This document shows, in pieces, positions 1 through 6,150 of a stretch of 7,832 nt of DNA. This stretch comes from Acidimicrobiales bacterium (lineage in GTDB: Bacteria; Actinomycetota; Acidimicrobiia; Acidimicrobiales; Aldehydirespiratoraceae). A program made the position numbers and the translations under genes. Each line of letters begins with the position of its first letter. Position 1 is the first letter of the stretch. The notes below the pieces were generated by a model. It was not told the DNA's origin. It saw only the letters and a list, made by a program, of their open reading frames with translations, and ran no database searches. The DNA lies in NCBI GenBank assembly GCA_021604885.1, contig BQJV01000134.1, forward strand, positions 1 through 7,832, given 5' to 3'.

Positions 1-497
1 CCGAAGACGATGCGGCGCCCGTCGGAGAGTCGAACGGCGACGATCCAGGTGGGCTGGTTCGGCCAGGGGGCGGGGAGCAGCTCGTTCATCCGCTGCTCGA
101 GCGGCTCACCGGACTTCGTGCCGCGCGGGAGCTTCGCCACCGCGACGCGCAGTGGATCGATCTTCCACGGCGGCCACGCGGAGGTGAGTGCCATCTTCGG
201 CGAGCTCGGACGCCAGACCCGGTCGACGATCGGCTCGTCGTAGGGCGTCGTGATCCGGTCGTAGATCGTCTGTGCCGCCGCCGAGATCGGCCCCCCGCTG
301 AAATGGAGCTTGCGATCGACCGGAGCGACCCCGGCCCGCAGCGCGGTGGCGGTGATCGAACCGGCGGACGTCCCGACGACGAGGTCGGCGTCGCGCGCGT
401 CCCACCCGGTGACCTCCTGGAGGCGGCCGAGAACGCCGGAATGCCACGGATCGCCGAGCGGTCCGCCGGCGCTGAGAACGAGTCCGATCGAGAACAT
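1..497 (-). CDS. Patatin-like phospholipase family protein, N-terminal part (3' end outside window)
   Basis: The minus strand is open from an ATG at 497 to the window edge (165 codons). The protein starts MFSIGLVLSAGGPLGDPWHS, a glycine-rich oxyanion segment at residues 9-15 followed by WHSGVL. Residues 42-47 are GTSAGS, the GxSxG nucleophile elbow with Ser44 as the likely catalytic serine. This order is diagnostic for patatin-like lipid acyl hydrolases, which use a Ser-Asp dyad. The Asp motif lies further downstream in this family and is not in the window. There is no signal peptide, so the protein is probably cytosolic. The start is well fixed: an in-frame TAG lies 14 codons upstream (541-543) with no other start codon between. 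There is no clear ribosome binding site. A TACCAT hexamer 9 bases upstream suggests a nearly leaderless message. The gene is divergent from helD. Its substrate is unknown; the actinobacterial form with AGG-x-x-G-x-x-x-H is common and mostly uncharacterised. Confidence 0.85.
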   Translation of the reverse strand, partial: MFSIGLVLSAGGPLGDPWHSGVLGRLQEVTGWDARDADLVVGTSAGSITATALRAGVAPVDRKLHFSGGPISAAAQTIYDRITTPYDEPIVDRVWRPSSPKMALTSAWPPWKIDPLRVAVAKLPRGTKSGEPLEQRMNELLPAPWPNQPTWIVAVRLSDGRRIVF

Positions 498-506
498 CTG
501 GTCGAG

Positions 507-512
507 ATGGTA
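507..512 (-). promoter_or_regulatory. Candidate -10 element of the patatin-like gene
   Basis: TACCAT on the minus strand fits the TAnnnT actinobacterial -10 consensus and lies 9 bases before the ATG at 497. Transcription would start at or within a few bases of the start codon. I see no good -35 hexamer 16-18 bases upstream, so this rests on one hexamer and its spacing. Confidence 0.3.
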
Positions 513-540
513 CGGCTGCCGGGGCCCATTCGGGCACCGC

Positions 541-570
541 TACACTGGACTGTTTCCCCACCCCCGGGAG
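541..570 (+). promoter_or_regulatory. Candidate -10 element and ribosome binding site for helD
   Basis: TACACT at 541-546 matches the TAnnnT -10 consensus, without a convincing -35. GGGAG at 566-570 could pair with the 16S 3' end and lies 13 bases before the GTG at 584, slightly long but acceptable. The resulting leader would be about 30 bases. The 86-base divergent region (498-583) shows nothing else I can support. Confidence 0.35.
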
Positions 571-583
571 TTCACCCCCCACC

Positions 584-2665
584 GTGTCCGACCGTCATCC
601 CGAACTCGACGCCGAGCAGGCGCATCTCGACTTCGCCTACGCGTGCCTCGAAGTCGCCCGTGAGCGGGCGAACCGCGCCACGGACACGCACGATCCCCAG
701 CAGGGTGGCACCACCCAGCACCGCTTCGAGCGGGAGTCGATGATCGAGGGCGCGGTGAACCGCCTGGCCCAGCTGAACCTGGGTGATCGATCGCTCGTTT
801 TCGGGCGCATCGATTTCGATCCGGAGCATGCCGAGGAGATCGACGAGCGCTTCTACATCGGCCGTCTCGGCGTCTGGGACCGGGCCCAGGACCCGGTTGT
901 CGTCGATTGGCGGGCGCCGGTGGCCGAGCCGTTCTACCGCGCCACGGGCCGCGAGCCGATGGGCCTCGAGCGTCGCCGCCACTTCGCCACCCGGGGCCGC
1001 ACGCTGCTCGGTCTGGACGACGAGTTGTTCGGCGACCTGCGAGACGTCGACGCGGAGGATCTGGGCACCCGCGGCCAGGGCGCGTTGATCGCGGCCATCG
1101 AGGCGTCGCGCACCGGTCGTCTTGGCGACATCGTCGCCACGATCCAGGCCGAGCAGGACGAGATCATCCGCGCCGACATGCCCGGCGTGCTCGTGGTTCA
1201 GGGCGGACCGGGTACGGGAAAGACGGTGGTGGCCCTGCACCGTGCGGCCTATCTCCTCTACACCCACCGGTTCCCGTTGGAGGGCCAGGGTGTGCTGGTC
1301 GTCGGCCCCAACCGGCTGTTCGTCGCGTACATCGAACAGGTGTTGCCGTCGCTGGGTGAGGCCGGTGTCGACATCGCCGTGCTGGCGGACCTGCTCCGGC
1401 CGAAGGTCCGGGTCGACAAGCTCGACGACGAACCGACGGCCCGGATCAAGGGTGATGCCCGGATGGTGGCCGTGCTGAGCCAGGCCGTCCACGACCGCGA
1501 GCGGCCGCTGCGAAACGACTTCCAGATCGGCTTCGGCGTCCAGAACCTGCGGATCAGCGCCGAGCAGACCGTCGGGATGATCAAGGAGGCCCGGCGGCGC
1601 AGCCGGGGACACAACTCCGGCCGCAAGGTCGTCGAGGAGCTGTTCTTCGAGCGACTGGCGGCCAGCGCCCGCCGTCATGTCGACGCCGCGACCGTGCGCG
1701 AACGCATCCGCCACGAACTCCCCGTGCGGGAGGCGCTCGACGCGATGTGGCCGGTCCTGTCGCCCAGCCACCTGCTCCACGATCTGTTCGGGTCCCGCGC
1801 ACTGCTGCGCTCGGCGAACCGGGGTCGGTTCACCGACGAGGAGATCCAGCGACTCCACCGTCCCCGGTCCACCCATGCCGACGACGTGATCTGGCGTTTC
1901 CCGGATGTGCCCCTGCTCGACGAGGCACGCGCCCTGCTCGGCTATCGGCCCGGCAAGCGCGACCAGGATGCGGTGCGCACCTACGGCCACATCTGCATCG
2001 ACGAGGCACAGGACCTGTCGCCGATGGATCTACGGATGGTCGCCCGGCGGTCGCTGAACGGCTCGATGACGATCGTCGGTGACATCGCCCAGGCGACCGG
2101 CGCGTGGGCCAACGACGGCTGGGACGCGATCGTCTCGGCCCTGCCCGAGAAGCGTCCGCCCCGTGAGCGTGAGCTCACCATCGGTTACCGCATCCCTGGG
2201 CCCGCGATGCAGCTCGCCAATCGGGTGCTCCCGCTCGCCGCGCCCGGACTCCGTCCACCCCAACCGGTGCGCGAGGACGGCGATCCTCCACGCATCGTCG
2301 CTGCGGACGACCTGCGCGAGGACCTCGTCGAGGCCGTGCGGACCGAGCTCGGTGCGGTGTCGGAGGGCAATGTGGCGGTGGTCGTGCCGGACTCGTTGGT
2401 CGACGAGGTCCATGCCGCGTTCGAGGCCCACGAGATGCCGGTCGGCGGGCCGACCCGCCATGGATTGGATCAGCAAGTCACCGTCGTGCCCGTCCGCCTG
2501 GTCAAGGGACTCGAGGTCGACGCGGCGGTGATCGTGGAGCCGGCCCGCATCGTGGCGGAGGAACGCCAGGGCGTCCGCTCGCTCTATGTCGCGTTGACGA
2601 GGGCGACCAAACGGATCACCGTCGTGCATCGCGAGCCGCTGCCTGCGATCCTGGCCGAAGCATGA
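584..2665 (+). CDS. helD: HelD/HelR-type RNA polymerase recycling ATPase (SF1 helicase fold)
   Basis: This 693-residue protein has the UvrD-like SF1 motor motifs in order. Walker A is GGPGTGKT at 207-214. The Walker B region is DEAQD at 473-477. Motif III is GDIAQAT from 499, and GYR follows at 534-536. Motif V is LVKGLE from 639, and motif VI is ALTRATK from 670. Upstream of Walker A is a charged helical N-terminus (HPELDAEQAHLDFAYACLEV onward) and a VDWRAPVAEPFY segment typical of HelD. HelD proteins are known to insert arms into the RNA polymerase channels and release stalled or post-termination polymerase using ATP. Some actinobacterial members (HelR) protect against rifamycins. Length is close to actinobacterial HelD (about 700-750). 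The GTG at 584 is chosen because the next ATG would delete the N-terminal helices. The gene overlaps the next by ATGA, implying translational coupling. Rifamycin protection is not testable from sequence here. Confidence 0.9.
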   Translation: MSDRHPELDAEQAHLDFAYACLEVARERANRATDTHDPQQGGTTQHRFERESMIEGAVNRLAQLNLGDRSLVFGRIDFDPEHAEEIDERFYIGRLGVWDRAQDPVVVDWRAPVAEPFYRATGREPMGLERRRHFATRGRTLLGLDDELFGDLRDVDAEDLGTRGQGALIAAIEASRTGRLGDIVATIQAEQDEIIRADMPGVLVVQGGPGTGKTVVALHRAAYLLYTHRFPLEGQGVLVVGPNRLFVAYIEQVLPSLGEAGVDIAVLADLLRPKVRVDKLDDEPTARIKGDARMVAVLSQAVHDRERPLRNDFQIGFGVQNLRISAEQTVGMIKEARRRSRGHNSGRKVVEELFFERLAASARRHVDAATVRERIRHELPVREALDAMWPVLSPSHLLHDLFGSRALLRSANRGRFTDEEIQRLHRPRSTHADDVIWRFPDVPLLDEARALLGYRPGKRDQDAVRTYGHICIDEAQDLSPMDLRMVARRSLNGSMTIVGDIAQATGAWANDGWDAIVSALPEKRPPRERELTIGYRIPGPAMQLANRVLPLAAPGLRPPQPVREDGDPPRIVAADDLREDLVEAVRTELGAVSEGNVAVVVPDSLVDEVHAAFEAHEMPVGGPTRHGLDQQVTVVPVRLVKGLEVDAAVIVEPARIVAEERQGVRSLYVALTRATKRITVVHREPLPAILAEA

Positions 2666-3588
2666 GCTATGACGCCGCCCTCCTTCCGCCTGCCGACGTC
2701 TCCGAACGGTGCGCGGCGCATGCCGGTCGCCTCGAGCTCGATCCGGGAGGGTCGGCGCTCTGGGTCGACGAGCTGATCGTCGTCGACGTGCCACTGCCCT
2801 GGCCGAAGCCGGTCTGGGCGAAGGACGGCTTCACCGCGGTGCCCGAGCTCGTACTCGATGCGGAGTCCGCCGGGCGGCGGGTGCGGGTGCTGGCCGCCGT
2901 GCCGCTCGACGACGATGTCGGGCGGGTGGTCGCCCACCGGCTCGTCGACGGCGCGTCATTCGACCGGGCCGAGCACCACGTCTCGCCCGATCATGTCGGT
3001 GAACTCCTCAACGCGCTGCTGGTCGACGGACTCGACGTGGCGCCGTCCTCGGTCGTCGACCGGACCCCGCGTCGTGAGCTCCTCCTCTGCACGCAGGGGA
3101 GCCACGACGTCTGCTGTGGTTCCCGCGGCGCGGCGCTCTGCGGCGAGCTCGCCGATCGCGGGTGGACATCGGTCCGTCGGGTCTCGCACACCGGTGGTCA
3201 TCGGATGGCGCCCACCGGCCTCACCCTGCCCGACGGTCGGATGTGGGGCATGGTCAGTGCCGACGAGATGGTCTCGATCCTCGATCATTCGGCCGCGCCG
3301 AGTTCGCTGGCCCACCGTTGCCGCGGCTGGGTCGGCGCGGCGCCGGGCGTTGCCCAGATGGCAGAGCGGGCGGCCTTCGCCGACGCGGACAACTGGGGCT
3401 TCGACGAGCAGCGCCGGACGGTCACCGCGGTCGACGGGTCGGCCGTGGTCGTCGCCGTGTCCGGCTCATGGGGCGTGGAGGTCGAGCCGGGACGGGCCGT
3501 GCCGACCATTGCCTGCGGTGCACCGGGCGGACTCCCGGCGAAGCCGGGCGCCGAGTGGCGGGTCCGCTCGGTCAGCCGAACCGCGTGA
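2662..3588 (+). CDS. Sucrase/ferredoxin-like protein (Apd1-like thioredoxin-fold [2Fe-2S] protein)
   Basis: This 308-residue protein shows the core of the sucrase/ferredoxin-like family. LLLCTQGSHDVCCGSRG has Cys143, Cys151 and Cys152. It is followed by SHTGGHRMAPTGLTLPDGR with His176 and His180. In yeast Apd1, the studied member, two cysteines and the two histidines of the HxGGH motif hold a [2Fe-2S] cluster, a rare non-Rieske bis-His type. Cys143, Cys151 or Cys152, His176 and His180 are therefore the likely ligands. Other cysteines (for example Cys17) fall outside this core. There is no signal peptide or membrane segment, so it is probably cytosolic. The ATG overlaps the helD stop by 4 bases, so expression should follow helD. 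The 3' end runs 17 bases into the convergent gene. The electron partner and the physiological role are unknown. Confidence 0.85.
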   Translation: MSYDAALLPPADVSERCAAHAGRLELDPGGSALWVDELIVVDVPLPWPKPVWAKDGFTAVPELVLDAESAGRRVRVLAAVPLDDDVGRVVAHRLVDGASFDRAEHHVSPDHVGELLNALLVDGLDVAPSSVVDRTPRRELLLCTQGSHDVCCGSRGAALCGELADRGWTSVRRVSHTGGHRMAPTGLTLPDGRMWGMVSADEMVSILDHSAAPSSLAHRCRGWVGAAPGVAQMAERAAFADADNWGFDEQRRTVTAVDGSAVVVAVSGSWGVEVEPGRAVPTIACGAPGGLPAKPGAEWRVRSVSRTA

Positions 3589-4384
3589 GTTCGCCGACCT
3601 CGTAGGCGCCTTCGTCGGCGAGTCGGGTGACGTCGATCCGGGCGCCGAGCGCATGGTCGACCACCGTGATGGTGGTGCCGGTCTCGTCGACCATGATCGC
3701 GGTCGACCCCGCCGGCCCGAGGCCGATCCCCTCCGGCAGCTCGACGCACAGGGCCCAGTCGTTGGCGACGTCCAGGACATGGACGAACGCATCCGTGAAG
3801 TGGACCTCGTCATGCGAGGAATCGGTGTGGCGGGCGTGGTCGTGCCATTGGCGGATGTAGAGCGTGTACAGCTGGTCGCCCGCCGGCGACCACACCTGTT
3901 CACGGCCCTCACCTCGCATCTCCTCGATCAGCGCGAGCTTGCGCGGTCCGAGCGTGTCGGTGACCACGCCCGCGGCAACGTCGATCGTGCTCACCCGATA
4001 GATCTCCGGTGCCATGGCGGGTCGGTGGTCGATCGCGAAGAGTGTCGCGCCGTCCGGGGAGAACGCCTCGGGCTCGAGATTCCGGTCCAACGTCAGGGTG
4101 CGGCCCGCGCCCGTCAGCTGGTCCCGCACCGTGATGGTCGACTGACGTCGTGGCCCCGGTGCATAGATCGAGGCGCCCTCGGGCAGTGGGTCGGCCCACG
4201 CCTGGTAGCGGCCGTTGTTCGAGGTGATCCGGAGTTCCTGCTCGCCGGTCGTCTCCGTGTCTGAGCCGTCGGGGCCGACGAAGCCGTCCAGCACGAACGG
4301 CGCCGCGCCCACCACGGGAAGGACGGCTGCGGCGGTCAGGAATCGGCGTCGGGTCGTGGTTGGCAGGGTCGTGGGTGGGGACAT
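3572..4384 (-). CDS. Tat-signal secreted protein with propeller-like repeats, function unknown
   Basis: A 270-residue protein. The N-terminus has a twin-arginine signal: TTTRRRFLT (residues 9-17) followed by a hydrophobic stretch AAAVLPVVGAAPFVL. It is thus likely exported folded. The mature part has repeated short beta-rich segments of the type seen in WD40-like/YncE-like propellers: EAFSPDGATLFAID (106-119), QVWSPAGDQLYTLY (163-176) and FVHVLDVANDW (200-210). Only about three blades are visible, so it is small for a whole propeller. A histidine-rich stretch at 181-195 (H181, H183, H186, H191, H195) could bind metal. ATG 4384 was chosen because GGAGG lies 5 bases upstream and it places the Tat signal at the N-terminus; the frame stays open further upstream, inside the previous gene. 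It starts 17 bases after the winged-helix gene, so the two probably form one unit. No function can be named. Confidence 0.78.
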   Translation of the reverse strand: MSPPTTLPTTTRRRFLTAAAVLPVVGAAPFVLDGFVGPDGSDTETTGEQELRITSNNGRYQAWADPLPEGASIYAPGPRRQSTITVRDQLTGAGRTLTLDRNLEPEAFSPDGATLFAIDHRPAMAPEIYRVSTIDVAAGVVTDTLGPRKLALIEEMRGEGREQVWSPAGDQLYTLYIRQWHDHARHTDSSHDEVHFTDAFVHVLDVANDWALCVELPEGIGLGPAGSTAIMVDETGTTITVVDHALGARIDVTRLADEGAYEVGELTRFG

Positions 4385-4389
4385 GAGAA

Positions 4390-4402
4390 CCTCCGTGCCT
4401 CC
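4390..4402 (-). promoter_or_regulatory. Tandem ribosome binding sites before the Tat-protein start
   Basis: Two GGAGG motifs on the minus strand (4402-4398 and 4394-4390) lie between the stop codon of the winged-helix gene and the ATG at 4384. The proximal one is 5 bases from the ATG and fixes the start. The distal one overlaps the upstream TAG stop, which favours re-initiation by ribosomes finishing the upstream gene. Confidence 0.6.
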
Positions 4403-4737
4403 TACCCGGCGGCGTCCCGGAAGGTTCCCTCCACCGGGGCCCGATGATCGCGAATCGAGCGCTTGGCCCGATAGCGGGTCGATCGCGGGATCTCCGTGCC
4501 CACATAGCGGTTCCGTCCGACCCGGATGATCCGGCCCTTCTTGTGTTCGGTGCGCAGGGCGTCGGACACCCACTTGCCCTTGCGCGCGGGGATCTCGACG
4601 CCGAGCCCCTCGATCGCCCGCACGATCTCGTCGATCGATGCCGGTTGGGCGACGCCGTGCATCACGTCCAGCAGCGCGTAGCGCAGCAGGATTCCGGTGA
4701 CCTCGGGACGGTAATGCATCATCGTTCGCCAGTTCAT
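4402..4737 (-). CDS. Small winged-helix DNA-binding protein, uncharacterised
   Basis: A 111-residue basic protein. Residues 13-79 read as a winged helix-turn-helix: helix 1 about 13-28 (VTGILLRYALLDVMHG), helix 2 about 34-43 (SIDEIVRAIE), recognition helix about 54-66 (KGKWVSDALRTEH), then a wing GRIIRVGRNRYVG (68-80). The tail is Arg/Lys-rich (PRSTRYRAKRSIRDHR), which would favour DNA backbone contact. No ligand or receiver domain is present, so it may be a simple DNA-binding repressor or a structural DNA-binding protein. ATG 4737 is the first start; ATGs at codons 6 and 7 are alternatives. The ribosome site is weak, and a TACGGT hexamer 6 bases upstream suggests a leaderless message. The protein is followed closely by the Tat-exported protein, and a long inverted repeat lies 54 bases upstream. 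I recognise the fold but not a named family. Confidence 0.7.
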   Translation of the reverse strand: MNWRTMMHYRPEVTGILLRYALLDVMHGVAQPASIDEIVRAIEGLGVEIPARKGKWVSDALRTEHKKGRIIRVGRNRYVGTEIPRSTRYRAKRSIRDHRAPVEGTFRDAAG

Positions 4738-4743
4738 GCCCCG

Positions 4744-4749
4744 ACCGTA
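4744..4749 (-). promoter_or_regulatory. Candidate -10 element of the winged-helix gene
   Basis: TACGGT on the minus strand fits TAnnnT and stands 6 bases before the ATG at 4737, consistent with a leaderless transcript. No strong -35 is seen. If this is the promoter, the inverted repeat at 4792-4859 lies just upstream of the -35 region, a position where a bound protein could act. Confidence 0.3.
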
Positions 4750-4791
4750 GGAAGCCGGTGTGACAGTGCGGCCTGGCGCGCCCGCACATCG

Positions 4792-4859
4792 GTCTCACGT
4801 AGTGCGACATGCGACAACGGGGCGCCCCTCACCTTGTCGCATGTCGCAGTACGTGAGAC
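4792..4859. repeat. 26-bp near-perfect inverted repeat containing four TGCGACA heptamers
   Basis: The left arm is 4792-4817 and the right arm 4834-4859. They pair at 25 of 26 positions; the single mismatch is G4802 opposite G4849. The 16-base spacer (4818-4833) contains a second palindrome, GGGGCGCCCC (4819-4828). Each arm carries a perfect tandem heptamer, TGCGACATGCGACA, at 4803-4816 and its reverse complement at 4835-4848, giving four copies in all. The outer arm portion is GTCTCACGTA. It lies between the end of the anti-sigma gene and the start of the winged-helix gene. No U-rich tract follows on either strand, so it is not a textbook intrinsic terminator. It could be an operator, a REP-like or MITE-like dispersed palindrome, or a U-less actinobacterial terminator. 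Confidence 0.95.
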
Positions 4860-4901
4860 GAACTCGCGGTCGGCCTCGTGCGCGGCGGTTGGCGCGGGGG
4901 T

Positions 4902-4916
4902 TGGCTGGGTGAGCCA
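4902..4916 (-). terminator. Small hairpin just after the anti-sigma gene, possible weak terminator
   Basis: TGGCT (4902-4906) and AGCCA (4912-4916) can form a 5-bp stem with a 5-base loop, beginning 11 bases past the anti-sigma stop codon. There is no T-tract afterwards. The stem is short and could be chance in GC-rich sequence. The remainder of 4860-4926 shows nothing further. Confidence 0.2.
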
Positions 4917-4926
4917 GCTGGGTCGG

Positions 4927-5610
4927 TCAGGTCTGTGTGGCCGCGAGTTCGACGGCCTGTTCGAGGGTGAGCGCGGGGCCGGAGAGCCGGTACTCGATAC
5001 CGCCGCGGACCCAGAGCAGGGTGGACTCGACGAGGACTGCATCGTCGCCGAGATCACGCACATGCGGCCCGCTCAGCCAGACGGCGGGGTCGCCGTCGGT
5101 CTCGAGCCGCTCGTCGAAGACCGGCTCGCTGGTGACGATCTTGCGGAGGGAGACGTCGGCGTCGGCTGACCAGGCGGTGAGCCGGATGTCGCCGGCGGGG
5201 CCGGACCAGTCGACGACGAGCTCGCGGACCCCACCCTCGAGGGCGCGGATCTCCCAACCGACGGGCTCGCCGAGACCGGGGTGCCGCGGTAGCTGCACGG
5301 ATGCGGCTTGCTCGATGTCCGAAGCCGAGTCGTCGCTCGGGGTGGCGGGCGGGTCGATGGTCGTGGCGGGCGGGAGCTCGTCCTCGATGTCGATCGACGT
5401 GGAGCCGATCCCGAGCCAGTCGGCGACCGCGGTGCGGGCCGGGGCGATGACCACGAGCCCGGCGGCGAGGACGAGAAGCACGGCGGCCGCAATGTGTGCG
5501 AGCGGGCGGCGACGTTGTAGATCGATGTGGAGCTGGACGTCGACGGGTTCGATCTCGCCTCGCAGTGAAGCGAGTCGACGACCGAGGTCGGTCTGATCGA
5601 AGTCACTCAT
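4927..5610 (-). CDS. Single-pass membrane protein, probable anti-sigma factor of the adjacent ECF sigma
   Basis: A 227-residue protein with a short charged N-terminus (1-36), one transmembrane segment at about 37-57 (LAHIAAAVLLVLAAGLVVIA) and a long outer domain. Just after the membrane is ARTAVADWLGIGSTSIDIED, a segment common in actinobacterial anti-sigma-like proteins encoded next to ECF sigmas. A Pro/Thr/Asp-rich linker (79-100) leads to a beta-rich outer domain. That domain ends in LLWVRGGIEYRLSGPALTLE (198-217), resembling the DUF4367-type ending. The N-terminus lacks the HxxxCxxC zinc-binding anti-sigma motif, so the sigma contact, if any, is of another kind. The ATG overlaps the sigma stop as ATGAGTGA (8 bases), and GGAGGG lies 4 bases before the ATG. 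The role is inferred from coupling and topology; the signal sensed is unknown. Confidence 0.75.
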   Translation of the reverse strand: MSDFDQTDLGRRLASLRGEIEPVDVQLHIDLQRRRPLAHIAAAVLLVLAAGLVVIAPARTAVADWLGIGSTSIDIEDELPPATTIDPPATPSDDSASDIEQAASVQLPRHPGLGEPVGWEIRALEGGVRELVVDWSGPAGDIRLTAWSADADVSLRKIVTSEPVFDERLETDGDPAVWLSGPHVRDLGDDAVLVESTLLWVRGGIEYRLSGPALTLEQAVELAATQT

Positions 5611-6139
5611 GTGTCCCTCCCCCGAGCTCGGCGCGCAGCCGCGCCATGGCGCGATGGAGTCGGCTCTTGACGGTCCCGGGCCGCACGTCGAGCACCTCGG
5701 CCATGTCGGCCTCGCTCATCTCCTCGAACCAGCGCAGGGCGATGATGGTGCGATCGTCGACGGAGAGACGGCCGAGGGCGTCGATCAACTCGGTGCGCGT
5801 CTCCTCGCGCACGACCGGGTCCTCGCTCGTCGCGAGGTCGATGCGGACGGACCCGGCTCGACCGACGAGCCGGAGATGGCGCACGGAGGAACGGACCTCG
5901 TTCTTCGCGGCGTTGGCGACGATGCGGAGCAGCCATGGGCGGAAGGGACGGGAGGGATCGAATCGGGAGAGTGCACGGTGGGCTCGCAGGAACCCTTCCT
6001 GCGCCGAGTCGACGGCCGCCGCGGAGCCGGCAATGGTCGCGGCGAGGCGAATCGCGGCGCGTTGGTGCCGACGGACGAGCTCCTCGAAAGCCCGATCGTC
6101 ACCCTGCTGGGCCCGTCGGACCCAGTCCTCGTCGTCCAG
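5603..6139 (-). CDS. ECF-type RNA polymerase sigma factor, apparently CTG-initiated
   Basis: A 178-residue sigma-70 family protein with regions 2 and 4 only. Region 2 covers about 10-85: ELVRRHQ at 20-26, DSAQEGFLRAHRALSRFDPS at 44-63, and PFRPWLLRIVANAAKNEVRS at 65-84. A linker follows. Region 4 covers about 118-172: LGRLSVDDRTIIALRWFEEM at 122-141, then the helix-turn-helix MSEADMAEVLDVRPGTVKSR at 141-160 and LHRAMARLR. It would direct RNA polymerase to a small regulon and be held by the membrane protein that follows. The frame is closed by a TAG at 6173-6175. Between it and region 2 there is no ATG, GTG or TTG. CTG at 6139 gives MDDEDWVRRAQQGDDRAFEE, a normal ECF start, and a consensus ribosome site CAGGAGGTG lies just upstream. 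A GTG at 5884 is the first conventional start, but it would remove region 2 entirely. The gene is divergent from the ABC ATPase gene. Confidence 0.88.
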   Translation of the reverse strand: MDDEDWVRRAQQGDDRAFEELVRRHQRAAIRLAATIAGSAAAVDSAQEGFLRAHRALSRFDPSRPFRPWLLRIVANAAKNEVRSSVRHLRLVGRAGSVRIDLATSEDPVVREETRTELIDALGRLSVDDRTIIALRWFEEMSEADMAEVLDVRPGTVKSRLHRAMARLRAELGGGTHE

Positions 6140-6141
6140 AA

Positions 6142-6150
6142 CACCTCCTG
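6142..6150 (-). promoter_or_regulatory. Consensus ribosome binding site that fixes the CTG start of the sigma factor
   Basis: CAGGAGGTG on the minus strand is fully complementary to the usual 16S anti-Shine-Dalgarno CACCTCCTG. GGAGG ends 4 bases before the CTG at 6139. No ATG, GTG or TTG in the sigma frame lies within reach, so this site supports CTG initiation. Confidence 0.7.

Noticed and set aside
572..1990. Long open frame (472 codons) on the minus strand opposite helD
   Set aside because: It is antisense to a clear HelD with all motor motifs, has low-complexity composition and no recognisable domain. Such frames are expected in high-GC genes.
2858..4264. Plus-strand open frame (468 codons) running through the ferredoxin gene and antisense to the Tat protein
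   Set aside because: Arg/Ser/Pro-rich translation typical of an off-frame reading; it crosses two well supported genes.
4387..4810. N-terminal extension of the Tat protein through the winged-helix gene to a start at 4810
   Set aside because: The extension is Arg/Gly/Asp-rich without structure, overlaps another coding gene, and would bury the Tat signal about 140 residues inside. ATG 4384 has a good ribosome site.
4792..4859. Inverted repeat as a standard intrinsic terminator, or as an integron attC site
   Set aside because: No U-tract follows on either strand, and no attC-type core boxes (GTTRRRY/RYYYAAC) are at the ends. A U-less terminator remains possible.
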